Made by a program: the position numbers and the translations under genes. The notes under the pieces are model-generated. The model was given only the letters and a program-made list of their open reading frames with translations. It was not told the origin of the DNA and made no database searches. From HGM04593 sp045631905 (lineage in GTDB: Bacteria; Bacteroidota; Bacteroidia; Bacteroidales; Bacteroidaceae): a stretch of 64,000 bases of DNA. Where the stretch lies: contig JAZQVO010000028.1 in NCBI GenBank assembly GCA_045631905.1, forward strand, positions 1 through 64,000, given 5' to 3'. Below, one piece after another: positions 43,077 to 52,121 of the stretch (position 1 is the first letter of the stretch; each line of letters begins with the position of its first letter).

Positions 43077-44129
43077 TCACTCTTTTATTGTTTCGGGGTA
43101 CTGCATGGTTACACAATGTAGTGAACCATGTTGTTTAATTAATGCTCGGCAGTCTATGCCTATTATTTCATACCCGGGGAAGGCCTCTTGCAACACCTCG
43201 CCGGCTTTGCTGTCGTTTTCGGGTTGTGCATATGTGGGGTAGAGCACAGCACCATTTATTATAAGGAAGTTTGCGTATGTTGCCGGTAGGCGCATACCGC
43301 ATTCGTCGTAGATGGGCTCGGGCGATGGTACTGCCAGCAGACGATAAGGCTTGTCATCGGCTGTGCGGAATGTTTTTAACTGCTCCTCCATCATCTTTAA
43401 GTCGCTGTATTGCTCGTTGTCGTTTTCGTCGGCCTGCATATATATAATGGTGTCGTTGGGGGCAAAACGGGCTATTGTATCTATGTGTCCGTCGGTGTCG
43501 TCGCCAACGAGGTTCCCGTGGTCGAGCCAAAGCATACGTTTGCAATGTAGTTGAGCGCACAAAACCGATTCAAGATCGCAACGGTCCATGTCGTTCCTGT
43601 TGGGAGCCATGAGGCATTGCGATGTGGTGAGAACCGTGCCTTTGCCGTCGCTCTCTATTGAGCCACCTTCGAGAACCCACCTCATTAAATCGTAATATTC
43701 GCCCTTTACCACGCCCAATTTATGTAGCTTTGCATTTATAGCGTTATCGAGGTATGAGCAATATTTTTTACCCCAACCATTGAAACAATAGTCGAGGTAA
43801 TGTGCCTCCTTGTCGTCTTGTGTAAGCAAGGTTATAAAACCGTGGTCGCGCGCCCATGTGTCGTCGGTTTCTGCCGAAATTACAGAAATATTATTCATGT
43901 TGGCCTTGTAGCTTCTTAGAGTATTCTCCACATCTTGTTTTTCGGGAGTAACTATAATAAGCTTTTGGCGTTCGCTTATTGCTATGGCAATATCAATGAA
44001 GCACGATTCAACCTCGTCGAGCATGTACCCCCAATCGGTGTCTATGTGGGGCCATGTGAGTTGAACAAATTCTTGTTTGTGCCACTCGGCGGGGAAGTAG
44101 AGGTCGGTTCTGTTTGTCAGCTCTTTCAT
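43077..44129 (-). CDS. aguA: Agmatine deiminase
   Basis: A 350-residue deiminase of the peptidyl-arginine deiminase superfamily, converting agmatine to N-carbamoylputrescine. Key parts: TWARDHGFI, EGGSIESDGKGTVLTT, GHIDTIARFAPNDTII, and a C-terminal catalytic Cys in HGSLHCVTMQYP. The product is the substrate of the next gene. The start overlaps the DUF2148 stop by four bases. Confidence 0.94.
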   Translation of the reverse strand: MKELTNRTDLYFPAEWHKQEFVQLTWPHIDTDWGYMLDEVESCFIDIAIAISERQKLIIVTPEKQDVENTLRSYKANMNNISVISAETDDTWARDHGFITLLTQDDKEAHYLDYCFNGWGKKYCSYLDNAINAKLHKLGVVKGEYYDLMRWVLEGGSIESDGKGTVLTTSQCLMAPNRNDMDRCDLESVLCAQLHCKRMLWLDHGNLVGDDTDGHIDTIARFAPNDTIIYMQADENDNEQYSDLKMMEEQLKTFRTADDKPYRLLAVPSPEPIYDECGMRLPATYANFLIINGAVLYPTYAQPENDSKAGEVLQEAFPGYEIIGIDCRALIKQHGSLHCVTMQYPETIKE

Positions 44130-44656
44130 ACTTTTCTTTTGCGGTCGAAGAAGGGGTTTTTAGATGATGCACTCACAGGTATTGCAATAATGTAGTTGCA
44201 ACCTTCCATCCAACCGAGCTTGTGAGCTGCATATCCTGCCGAGTACATAACTCGGGTGTCGAGGCGCAAGTCGGACGCTGTTGCGCAAGCCGAGCCTATC
44301 GCTATACCTACATCGATGGTGTTCATGGCGCAAGGTATGCCGGCAGGACGGCTGTCGCATGTGGGACAACCGCAGTAGGCGCAATTCAAGCCCATAGGCT
44401 CCTCGCGTGAACCGATAAGTACAATAGCCTCTGCCGAAAGAATGTTGCCGGCATCGCGCAAAAGACCGCCACGGCCAAGCTCCTCACCTATTGAGTATAG
44501 CTTGTCGCTTAAAACCTTTATATCCTCGTCTGTAACAAGTGCTACCTCTATAATATCCACACCTTTTGCCTTGGGCGCGGTGCGTGCGGCTGTCATCATC
44601 TGCATGGCCGCTTCTATTACATGTTTGTGACGAATGTCACGTTCGTTATATATCAT
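44126..44656 (-). CDS. DUF2148 ferredoxin-like domain protein
   Basis: A 176-residue protein with a clustered cysteine motif (NCAYCGCPTCDSR, plus GIPCAMN) typical of DUF2148 proteins annotated as ferredoxin-domain containing. The N-terminal part (RHKHVIEAAMQMMTAARTAPKAKG) resembles nitroreductase-type folds. The start at 44656 (MIYNERDIRHK) was chosen because the upstream extension is promoter-like. Its overlap with aguA suggests a link to polyamine formation, but no reaction is known to me. Confidence 0.82.
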   Translation of the reverse strand: MIYNERDIRHKHVIEAAMQMMTAARTAPKAKGVDIIEVALVTDEDIKVLSDKLYSIGEELGRGGLLRDAGNILSAEAIVLIGSREEPMGLNCAYCGCPTCDSRPAGIPCAMNTIDVGIAIGSACATASDLRLDTRVMYSAGYAAHKLGWMEGCNYIIAIPVSASSKNPFFDRKRKV

Positions 44657-44873
44657 AATTGTCAAATTTATTAAACTATCGGCGAAGATAACTAAAAAAG
44701 CCGAATAAAAATCATTTGTAGTCGCTTTTGAATACAAAAACCACAAATATTGTTTAATGTAAAGGGTAAGTATACTTAAAACCGCTAAAATGGAATATAA
44801 TGGAGATGAAAAAACTTTTTCGCAGTTGCTTTTTTTTGTACCTTCGCAACTGTTTTATACAAAAACGGCAATA

Positions 44874-46124
44874 ATGTTAAATATCAAATATATATACCCG
44901 GCAATAATAGCTCTTTTCTTTTTTTCGTGCCGTAGTTTCGAAGCTGTGGAACGTGCAGGTGAGGTGCGCTCCGATGTTGCCTTCAAGCGTTACCTTGCAA
45001 AGGAAAATATTGATGTCACGGCAGGTAACGAAGTAAAAATACTAAACGGAGCACACGAGAAATTTGACGATTTGTTTTTGGCGATAGATAGCGCAAAACA
45101 CCATGTCCATCTCGAATATTTTAATTTTCGTAACGACTCTATAAATAGCGAACTCATTGATTTGCTTGCAAAAAAAGCGAAAGAAGGGGTGGAGGTGCGT
45201 GCCTTGTTCGATGCCTTTGGCAACATGTCCAACAACAAACCTTTGAAAAGGGAACACATCGAAGATATACGTGCAAGGGGTATAGAACTTGTAAAGTTCG
45301 ACCCTATAACATTCCCGTGGATAAACCACTCATGTTCGCGCGACCACAGAAAAATAGTTGTCATCGATGGTAAAACAGCATATACAGGAGGTATAAATGT
45401 TGCCGATTACTATCTCAATGGTCTCGAAGGCATAGGAAAGTGGCGCGATGTTCACGCCCGTGTCGAGGGCGAGGCGGTTGCCGATTTACAAGATATTTTT
45501 CTTGCCATGTGGAACCGTGAGACGGGGCAACAGATTGGTGGAGAAGAGTATTACCCATCTTCATCGAACAACGGAAAGGCTGAGATTGCCGTGGTCGATC
45601 GTTGGCCGTTGCGCAACCCCAAGCAGATGCGTCACGTGTATGCCAACGCGATAAATTCGGCAAAAGACAGTGTTGTGATAGTAAACCCCTATTTTCTCCC
45701 TTTGAAGGTGGTGCGCAAAGCGATAAAAAAAGCCATAGACGATGGTGTGAAGGTCGATATTATGCTCACCGCAAAGGGCGATATACCTTTTGTTCCCGAC
45801 GGAGTGTGGCGTTTAGGGTACAAGCTAATGAAACGTGGTGCAAATGTCTATATGTACGACGGGGGCTTCAACCATTCAAAAGTGATGTGTGTAGATGGTA
45901 AGTATATGACCGTAGGTTCTACAAATCTTAATAGTCGCAGCCTTCGTTACGACTATGAAACAAACCTCTTTGTCTTTGGGAAAGAGGATACACGCGAACT
46001 ATACGATGTTATAGAAGCCGATAAAAAAGAGAGCTTTTTGCTTACGAAAGAAATTTACAAAGAACGTTCGTGGTGGCGTCGCTTCTGTGGTTTCTTTGTG
46101 GTGCTTCTCACACCCATAATGTAA
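44874..46124 (+). CDS. Phospholipase D/cardiolipin synthase-type lipoprotein
   Basis: A 416-residue protein with two HKD motifs: DHRKIVVIDGKTAYTGGIN near residue 161 and NHSKVMCVDGKYMTVGSTN near residue 340. This is the catalytic signature of cardiolipin synthases and PLD enzymes. Instead of the usual two N-terminal transmembrane helices it has one hydrophobic segment ending in a lipobox-like FFFSC, so it may be a lipoprotein acting outside the inner membrane. The start at 44874 (MLNIKYIYPAI) is preceded by a -7-like TACCTTCG. Confidence 0.85.
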   Translation: MLNIKYIYPAIIALFFFSCRSFEAVERAGEVRSDVAFKRYLAKENIDVTAGNEVKILNGAHEKFDDLFLAIDSAKHHVHLEYFNFRNDSINSELIDLLAKKAKEGVEVRALFDAFGNMSNNKPLKREHIEDIRARGIELVKFDPITFPWINHSCSRDHRKIVVIDGKTAYTGGINVADYYLNGLEGIGKWRDVHARVEGEAVADLQDIFLAMWNRETGQQIGGEEYYPSSSNNGKAEIAVVDRWPLRNPKQMRHVYANAINSAKDSVVIVNPYFLPLKVVRKAIKKAIDDGVKVDIMLTAKGDIPFVPDGVWRLGYKLMKRGANVYMYDGGFNHSKVMCVDGKYMTVGSTNLNSRSLRYDYETNLFVFGKEDTRELYDVIEADKKESFLLTKEIYKERSWWRRFCGFFVVLLTPIM

Positions 46125-46144
46125 ACCGAGAGTGTTCCTCTATA

Positions 46145-46192
46145 ATACCAAACAATAGCGACGGCTTGCAAGCCGTCGCTATTGTTTGGTAT
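46145..46192. terminator. 48-bp perfect palindrome between convergent genes
   Basis: The sequence from ATACCAAACAATAGCG onward is a perfect palindrome with no loop base, centred between 46168 and 46169. It sits between the PLD-type gene and the CBM9-like gene and probably terminates both. Confidence 0.85.
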
Positions 46193-46205
46193 GGCATCGA
46201 AAATA

Positions 46206-46853
46206 TTATTCAAAAATCATCTCGCCAAAAAATTCGGGGCGGTGGAAACTTGGCTCTTTCCACTCTATGGGAGCCCACGATATAAAATGGGGTGTAGGTA
46301 ACAAATCGCCACATTTGTAGAAGTTGGCTTTCATCTTTTTACTCTCCCAACTATCTATGCCACTGCGAAATAGAGCCGATGCGGGTATTACCTCTATCAC
46401 GCTCCAGCTGTGCTCGCCCTCGCGCAAAGGAAAGCACTCCGTGCCCAGCGAAGGTGTGCGCTTTACGCTGTCGATAACACTCATGGGAGCCGCCTCTTTG
46501 GGCTCGCCGTCGGGGTGCCATGCAAGCAGTAATTTACCTGTGCATGTGCACTCAAAATTATAGTAATCCATGTTGCCTTCGGGCGATACAAAGAACTCGA
46601 CACACGGGTCGGTCCATGTTTTTCCTTGGTCCTCGGCTACGTTGGCCTGAATATCTTTCTCCGTTACACTGAACTTGATGTATAGGTTCTCTCCGTTGTG
46701 AAAAACTTTTACATTAACTTTGGGCGTGTAGGGGAACTCATCAGGCCAGTTACAGCAGTCGATAACCTCGTCGTTCAAGGTTGCAAACACTTTTTCCAAA
46801 TTCTCGACATTGTTGTCGGCCGGCACTATTTTGGGAACGAAAATCTTTTTCAT
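46206..46853 (-). CDS. Carbohydrate-binding family 9-like protein
   Basis: A 215-residue protein with the CBM9-like beta-sandwich pattern: YTPKVNVKVFHNGENLYIKFSV, CVEFFVSPEGNMDYYNFECTCTGKLLLAWH and a terminal WAPIEWKEPSFHRPEFFGEMIFE. No signal peptide is visible from the start at 46853 (MKKIFVPKI). An upstream in-frame ATG would add 25 residues without a signal. Ligand unknown. Confidence 0.8.
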   Translation of the reverse strand: MKKIFVPKIVPADNNVENLEKVFATLNDEVIDCCNWPDEFPYTPKVNVKVFHNGENLYIKFSVTEKDIQANVAEDQGKTWTDPCVEFFVSPEGNMDYYNFECTCTGKLLLAWHPDGEPKEAAPMSVIDSVKRTPSLGTECFPLREGEHSWSVIEVIPASALFRSGIDSWESKKMKANFYKCGDLLPTPHFISWAPIEWKEPSFHRPEFFGEMIFE

Positions 46854-47079
46854 TGTTCTTTTTGTGAGTTTAGTTATACATAATGGCGAAGATAGGTATT
46901 TATTTGAAAAAAAACACCCGTGTGGCATAAAATTTAGGAGTTGTTTAAGTTATATCGCAAAGTTTTATATCGAGCTGATATAAACAGACATTTTGGAACA
47001 CAAAAAAGGTCTAAAATATCAGCATCGATAAAAAATATTTCAGGGAATTTAACCAGCTTATAAAATAGGCTTTACTTTT

Positions 47080-47112
47080 TTTGTCTGTAAACACCTTAAT
47101 TTACTATCTTTG
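47080..47112 (+). promoter_or_regulatory. Promoter of the TrmH-family gene
   Basis: TTTG at 47080-47083, 21 bp, then TATCTTTG at 47105-47112. Confidence 0.75.
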
Positions 47113-47144
47113 AGGTAAAATAAAAACAGTTTAAGTTTAGCAAC

Positions 47145-47948
47145 ATGCCCATAGTAGAAATAACATCGCTTGCCCAGCCCGGAGTAGAACTATTTTCAGC
47201 ACTCACCGAAGCGCAGTTGCGCAAAAGTTCCGGAAACGAACAAGGTCTTTTTATTGCAGAAAGCCCCAAGGTGATAGAACGTGCACTCGATGCCGGGTAT
47301 GAACCTGTGGCACTGCTTTGCGAACGCAGGCACATAGAGGGCGATGCGGCCGAAATTATAGAAAGTTGTGGCAATATACCTATTTATACAGGAGAACGCG
47401 AGTTGCTCGCTTCGCTTACAGGCTACACCCTCACCCGCGGAGTGTTGTGTGCCATGCGTCGCAAGCCTAAATGCTGTGTCGAGGAGGTGTGTGAAGGGGC
47501 ACGAAGGGTGGTTGTGATAGATGGCGTGGTAGATACCACAAACATCGGGGCGATATTTCGTTCGGCGGCAGCGTTGGGCATAGATGCCGTGTTGCTCACC
47601 CCCACATCGTGCGACCCCCTTAATCGTCGTGCGGTGCGTGTCTCCATGGGTTCGGTTTTTCTTGTGCCATGGACATGGTTGAATACTCCTGTCGCTTCGC
47701 TCAAAAAACTTGGATTCAGCACCGTAGCCATGGCTCTTACCGATAATTCGGTTTCAATAGACGATGAGAAACTCAACTCCGAAGAACGCCTGGCAATAAT
47801 CATGGGAACCGAGGGCGACGGTCTTGCCCCCGAGGTCATTAAAGAGGCCGATTATGTAGCGCGTATCCCTATGGCTCATAATGTAGACTCTCTGAATGTG
47901 GCTGCGGCTGCGGCTGTGGCATTTTGGGAGTTTCGTGTTCGGGAGTAA
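47145..47948 (+). CDS. TrmH/SpoU-family RNA 2'-O-methyltransferase
   Basis: A 267-residue knotted methyltransferase. An N-terminal substrate-binding domain (GLFIAESPKVIERALDAGYEP) precedes the SPOUT core: VVVIDGVVDTTNIGAIFRSAAALG, RVSMGSVFLVPW, IIMGTEGDGLAPEV and ADYVARIPMAHNVDSLNVAAAAAVAFWEF. It modifies rRNA or tRNA; the exact nucleotide cannot be assigned. It has its own promoter. Confidence 0.92.
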   Translation: MPIVEITSLAQPGVELFSALTEAQLRKSSGNEQGLFIAESPKVIERALDAGYEPVALLCERRHIEGDAAEIIESCGNIPIYTGERELLASLTGYTLTRGVLCAMRRKPKCCVEEVCEGARRVVVIDGVVDTTNIGAIFRSAAALGIDAVLLTPTSCDPLNRRAVRVSMGSVFLVPWTWLNTPVASLKKLGFSTVAMALTDNSVSIDDEKLNSEERLAIIMGTEGDGLAPEVIKEADYVARIPMAHNVDSLNVAAAAAVAFWEFRVRE

Positions 47949-48143
47949 TTGGGAAATCTTTTTCTTCTCGTAATAAAAAAATAATTTCTATAAACTCGTT
48001 GGTTCCTAACGGTTTAAAAAGTTTATCGCACTATCTCTTTATTTTTTTTCGGTGAGTGTTGTAACAAAATCGTTTATTTTTCGTCATATAGTCAGAAAAT
48101 CATTGCGGACAAAAACATAAAGTTCGCTTTGCCACGAATAACG

Positions 48144-48629
48144 ATGACACACACAGAATTTAAAAAACGGTTCCTGCCTCTGCAACAGATGTTATACAAA
48201 GAGGCATACAGGATACTCTGCGACAAGTTCGAAGCAGAGGACGCCGTGCAGAATCTCTATCTTCGTTTGTGGCAAGAAAAAGATAAACTTGCAACATTGC
48301 AAACCCCCGAAGCATACGCTCGCACAATGTTGCATAACATCTGCATCGACCGTTGGAGGCTTCTCAGGGAGGAGAAAAAGAACGAAGATGTTTCAACCCT
48401 TCAAGTGGTAAGTGAGCATAAGAATGCTTTTGAAGTTGAAGATGAACGAGAATATATAAACCTGTATCTGAAAGAGTTACCCCCGTTACAGCGCAAGGTT
48501 GTGCAGTTGCGCATGAGCGGGCTGGGTTACGAAGAGATAGAGCGTATAACAGGCCTCTCGGCGGTAAATATAAGAGTTATAATATCGCGCTTGAGAAAAA
48601 AATTCAGAGAATATTACAATAAAAGATAA
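48144..48629 (+). CDS. ECF-type RNA polymerase sigma factor
   Basis: A 161-residue two-domain sigma factor. Region 2 is seen in YRILCDKFEAEDAVQNLYLRLWQE and region 4 in LPPLQRKVVQLRMSGLGYEEIERITGLSAVNIRVIISRLRKKFREYY. I chose the ATG at 48144 over an in-frame TTG at 48129. The next gene encodes a membrane protein likely to restrain it. No TAnnTTTG element is evident upstream, consistent with a distinct, possibly self-recognised promoter. Confidence 0.9.
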   Translation: MTHTEFKKRFLPLQQMLYKEAYRILCDKFEAEDAVQNLYLRLWQEKDKLATLQTPEAYARTMLHNICIDRWRLLREEKKNEDVSTLQVVSEHKNAFEVEDEREYINLYLKELPPLQRKVVQLRMSGLGYEEIERITGLSAVNIRVIISRLRKKFREYYNKR

Positions 48630-48642
48630 AGAACCTTTGATT

Positions 48643-49194
48643 ATGGACGTAAGAAACAGAATAGAGCAATTTTTTGCAGGAACACTCTCCCTGGAAGAGG
48701 AGCAGGAACTCTATTGCTATCTGTGCAATAACAAGGTTCCCGTCGAGATGCAACGCGACAAAGAGGCAGTAATAGCATTGTGCGAAGATATTGCCGATTA
48801 CACCCTCCCCGAGGGTGCCGAGAAACGTCTCGAAGCCATGCTCGACGAGCTCGAAAGGCAAACCATCACAGCAAGCAATAACGAAAGCACGGTAGAACAA
48901 CCCTTCCGGAAAACAAGAAAAATACCGATACCCGTTTGGTGGGGTGTGGCGGTAGCCGCCTCTGTTGCAATAGCTGTCATAATCTCCCTTCCTCGTGAGA
49001 AAGGCATAACAGCCGACAAATATACAAAGTACGAAACCGACACTTATAGAACGGTTGCAGAGGCCTCGCCCTCGGCCAATCGCATGATGCGAACACTTAC
49101 GCTGGCAATGAATAATGCCGATAAAAATTTAGAACAGATAAGCGAAAACTTTTCTCTTGCCATCGATGAACAAAAGAAAAACAAGAGAAAATAA
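48643..49194 (+). CDS. Probable anti-sigma factor (single-pass membrane protein)
   Basis: A 183-residue protein with a cytoplasmic N-terminal domain (RIEQFFAGTLSLEEEQELYCYLC), one transmembrane helix (VWWGVAVAASVAIAVIISL, near residues 98-117) and a periplasmic tail. Topology, size and position 13 bp after the sigma gene fit an anti-sigma factor. The zinc-binding HxxxCxxC motif of ZAS proteins is not present, so the binding mode is unclear. Confidence 0.7.
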   Translation: MDVRNRIEQFFAGTLSLEEEQELYCYLCNNKVPVEMQRDKEAVIALCEDIADYTLPEGAEKRLEAMLDELERQTITASNNESTVEQPFRKTRKIPIPVWWGVAVAASVAIAVIISLPREKGITADKYTKYETDTYRTVAEASPSANRMMRTLTLAMNNADKNLEQISENFSLAIDEQKKNKRK

Positions 49195-49205
49195 AACGAA
49201 AAGAT

Positions 49206-49739
49206 ATGAAACGTAGAATAACCATAATTTTAATGTTGTTTGCTATGTCGGTAGCAGCGTTTGCCACCCCCGTCGGACAACAAGAAAAAAGGAGCAAGAG
49301 CGAGGCCTTTATTCTTGAACTTGCACAAAAAGAGCTACCGCAAACCACCTACTCATATTTCTCATTCAAAATGCTTGGGCAGATATTTAAACCCTTCTTC
49401 GACCATGTTGGCAAGTTCAGCGAGATATCGTCAAACATAAAAAACATAAGAAATATTGAGACAACGGGTACCGAGGGTTATCTTGCCATGAAGAAAGAAC
49501 TTTCACTCTTCATGCAAGAGCAAGAAGAGGTCATGGGCTTAAAGGTTATTTCGTACAGCCGTAGCGACAGCCTTGTATCGGTAATATATGGCAATGATAA
49601 GAATATACTTGTAATAAACGACGAGGTTGAAAGCTCAGGCGAGAAAAAAATCTCCTTGGTATTTATAAATGGTCTTTCATCGATGAATTTCAATATTCTC
49701 TTGGAAGAAGGGTTTGATTTTAATTTTAAAATAGAATAA
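49206..49739 (+). CDS. Exported DUF4252-like protein
   Basis: A 177-residue protein with a signal peptide (ITIILMLFAMSVAAFA) and a body that resembles DUF4252 proteins often found beside ECF sigma/anti-sigma pairs in Bacteroidetes. Visible pattern: two alpha/beta halves, with NIRNIETTGTEGYLAMKKEL and SLVSVIYGNDKNILVINDEVESSG. It starts 11 bp after the previous stop. Function unknown. Confidence 0.65.
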   Translation: MKRRITIILMLFAMSVAAFATPVGQQEKRSKSEAFILELAQKELPQTTYSYFSFKMLGQIFKPFFDHVGKFSEISSNIKNIRNIETTGTEGYLAMKKELSLFMQEQEEVMGLKVISYSRSDSLVSVIYGNDKNILVINDEVESSGEKKISLVFINGLSSMNFNILLEEGFDFNFKIE

Positions 49740-49747
49740 CAAAAGAT

Positions 49748-51049
49748 ATGAAAACTAAATTACTATTTATTTTGGTTGCCTTACTCGGCTTTCAGCAGTT
49801 AGCAACAGCGCAATCAACTTTTGACGAAAAGAGGCTCGACGCATTCTTCAACGAGATAAAAAATGTAGGTAAAAAACATGTTAAGGTTCGTTATTACGAT
49901 GTCGATTCTATAAAAAACGACCTTATATCGCAAGTTCGTTCACAGCTCGAAACTCCATTTTCACACGAGGAACTTGCCCAAAAGCTCAAACTCAAACTCA
50001 AAAAAGCACCATACGCCGTTTCACTCGACGAGGAGGGTTACAAAGCCATTAAACGCATTTTTTTAAGCTACATCAACGGTGTTGATGAGTTTGCAGGCCT
50101 ACCCATGACTGCAAATACAAAAAACACCCACGAAAATGCGGTAGTGTTTTCCGATGATTATAACTTTTTTATGTTCAAAGACAGCCTATCTATCGACAAG
50201 TGCGACGTTGCATATATGGATTATAACCCCATAAAACTGCTTTCACAGCTCATGCAGATGCAGTTTGGCGAGCAAATGAACAAATTTAAATTCATAGAGG
50301 TTGTTAGCGAGGATAACGATGAAAAGGTTACAGAACCCACGCTTGTTAAAAACTCCGAATGGCAGTACTACGTGGCAATACCCGAAGGAACAGGAAAAGA
50401 GGGTGGTGTCTTCGAGTGGATAAATACAGTGTTCTTTGGCAAGGTAAACGAACACGACAGCGGTCAAAGAGGCTTCATTCACACCCCCGAAAATATATTG
50501 TTGGAATATATGAAGCAGAGCCTTCCAACCGATAGATGGTTGCTGAAAAAAGATGTAGCAATGGAGCAATTTGCATCGGAGTATTACGATGGTGGCACTC
50601 CCTGCTACCTTGTTCGCGAGTCGGTCAATGAAAAGGGTTACGAAGATATGATAAAAGACATAGACTGTATATTCGGGCCCTGCAAAGGCGGAGACTTTTC
50701 AGGTATGGAGGTTACCGACTATTACGATGGTGCCGATGGTACAAGATACAGACAACTATACAACGACAAAGCACTAATGATTGTGCTTGATGTTCCGGCC
50801 GAAAAATATTGCTTGATGATGGTGTATAACGGCTTTTCGGGTGGTATCGCAAGCATGGTAAATAGTTACGAGGTAGACACGGAAACATGTATTGCCGACA
50901 AAATGAACATATTCATGAATATCGACGGCAGTGTTACCTTCTCTCGCGAACCATATACCCTCGATGGTGTAACTTACACCCATGGCGTTCATGGCAAAGC
51001 CGAAAAATTAGAACAATTCTGGTTGAAAAGAAAAGCCGGGAAAAAGTAA
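49748..51049 (+). CDS. Exported protein of unknown function (433 aa)
   Basis: I do not recognise this family. It has a clear signal peptide (LLFILVALLGFQQLATAQ) and a long mature part without membrane segments or known motifs. Sequence hints of two repeats are not convincing. It starts 8 bp after the DUF4252-like gene, so it is the last member of the sigma operon and may be its target or sensor output at the envelope. Confidence 0.7.
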   Translation: MKTKLLFILVALLGFQQLATAQSTFDEKRLDAFFNEIKNVGKKHVKVRYYDVDSIKNDLISQVRSQLETPFSHEELAQKLKLKLKKAPYAVSLDEEGYKAIKRIFLSYINGVDEFAGLPMTANTKNTHENAVVFSDDYNFFMFKDSLSIDKCDVAYMDYNPIKLLSQLMQMQFGEQMNKFKFIEVVSEDNDEKVTEPTLVKNSEWQYYVAIPEGTGKEGGVFEWINTVFFGKVNEHDSGQRGFIHTPENILLEYMKQSLPTDRWLLKKDVAMEQFASEYYDGGTPCYLVRESVNEKGYEDMIKDIDCIFGPCKGGDFSGMEVTDYYDGADGTRYRQLYNDKALMIVLDVPAEKYCLMMVYNGFSGGIASMVNSYEVDTETCIADKMNIFMNIDGSVTFSREPYTLDGVTYTHGVHGKAEKLEQFWLKRKAGKK

Positions 51050-51086
51050 AATATTAGCAAACCTGCTACTTTTCAATCGGGTAACA

Positions 51087-51128
51087 AATAATAATTAAGG
51101 CGGTTTATAAACCGCCTTAATTATTATT
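51087..51128. terminator. 42-bp perfect palindrome terminator
   Basis: The 21-base left arm (containing AAGGCGGTTTA) is followed directly by its exact reverse complement. It overlaps the glsA stop codon and serves convergent genes. Confidence 0.9.
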
Positions 51129-52110
51129 AGCAAACCACCGTTTGTGGCTCCTCTATAACAACTCTCTCATTGCTATAAATATTGAGATTAAGTTTCTTTA
51201 CAATATATGTAATAGCTTTTTGCGCTCTCACCGAGTTACCTGCGTTGTCGATAGGTGGCGAAAAGGCGGCGATACCCAATGTGCCGGGTAGTACACCTAT
51301 GATACCACCGCCTACGCCTGTCTTTGCAGGTATACCTGTGGTGAAAATCCAGTCTCCACTATACTCATAGAAGCCCACAGTAGCCATCATCGAAATAATT
51401 TTGGGTGCGAGGTGTTCGGGGAATACCTCTCTCTTTGTAACGGGGTTCATGCCACCGCCTGCAATGGTGCCTGCAAAAACTGCAAGTTCGCGTGTTGTCA
51501 CTCCCAAAGAACATTGTCGCGTGTACAGGTCGAGCGAAATTTCGGGCTCATCATATATGCGGTTGTAGTTCTTTAAAAGCCATGCTATGGCACGGTTGTT
51601 GTGGTTCGATACACTCTCCGACTTATAAAGTTCCTCGATTAACGGCAGTCGGCTACCACATAATTCATTTATGTTCTCTTGAATCGATTGCCATTTGTGT
51701 ATGCTGTTTCCCACGGGCCTCACCATGCTGACGGCGGCAATAGCCCCTGCATTTACCAATGGAGTAGAAGGGTGGTTGTTTTCTAAAAGAATTGCCATTA
51801 TTGAGTTGAAAGGCATTCCTGTGGCATCGGCACCTATCATGTCAAGTATGGTGTTTGCACCATATTCTTTGAGCACCAAGAGTGCGGTGGCAACCTTAGA
51901 AACAGACTCTATACCAAAGCGATAACTACTATCGCCGACCTCAATTATTTCGCCACAAGGCAAGCATACGGCTATGCCAAACAGGTTGCTGTCGATGTTG
52001 GCAAGGTAGGGGATATAGTTGGCATTGCGCCCGCTCTTGTCCTCTTTATAAAGGGCATAAGCCTCTTTAACAACCGTCAGTAGCTCCTCTTTTGTAATCC
52101 TTCTCTCCAT
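51127..52110 (-). CDS. glsA: Glutaminase A
   Basis: A 327-residue glutaminase of the serine-dependent fold. The catalytic SxxK appears in YRFGIESVSKVATALLV, and later motifs (NAGAIAAV, NNRAIAWLL, RELAVFAGTIAGGGMNPVT, AKTGVGGGIIGVLPG) fit the family. It hydrolyses glutamine to glutamate and ammonia. It follows gadB by 11 bp, so glutamate would pass to decarboxylation and ammonia would buffer acid. Confidence 0.95.
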   Translation of the reverse strand: MERRITKEELLTVVKEAYALYKEDKSGRNANYIPYLANIDSNLFGIAVCLPCGEIIEVGDSSYRFGIESVSKVATALLVLKEYGANTILDMIGADATGMPFNSIMAILLENNHPSTPLVNAGAIAAVSMVRPVGNSIHKWQSIQENINELCGSRLPLIEELYKSESVSNHNNRAIAWLLKNYNRIYDEPEISLDLYTRQCSLGVTTRELAVFAGTIAGGGMNPVTKREVFPEHLAPKIISMMATVGFYEYSGDWIFTTGIPAKTGVGGGIIGVLPGTLGIAAFSPPIDNAGNSVRAQKAITYIVKKLNLNIYSNERVVIEEPQTVVC

Positions 52111-52121
52111 TGTTGTTGTTT

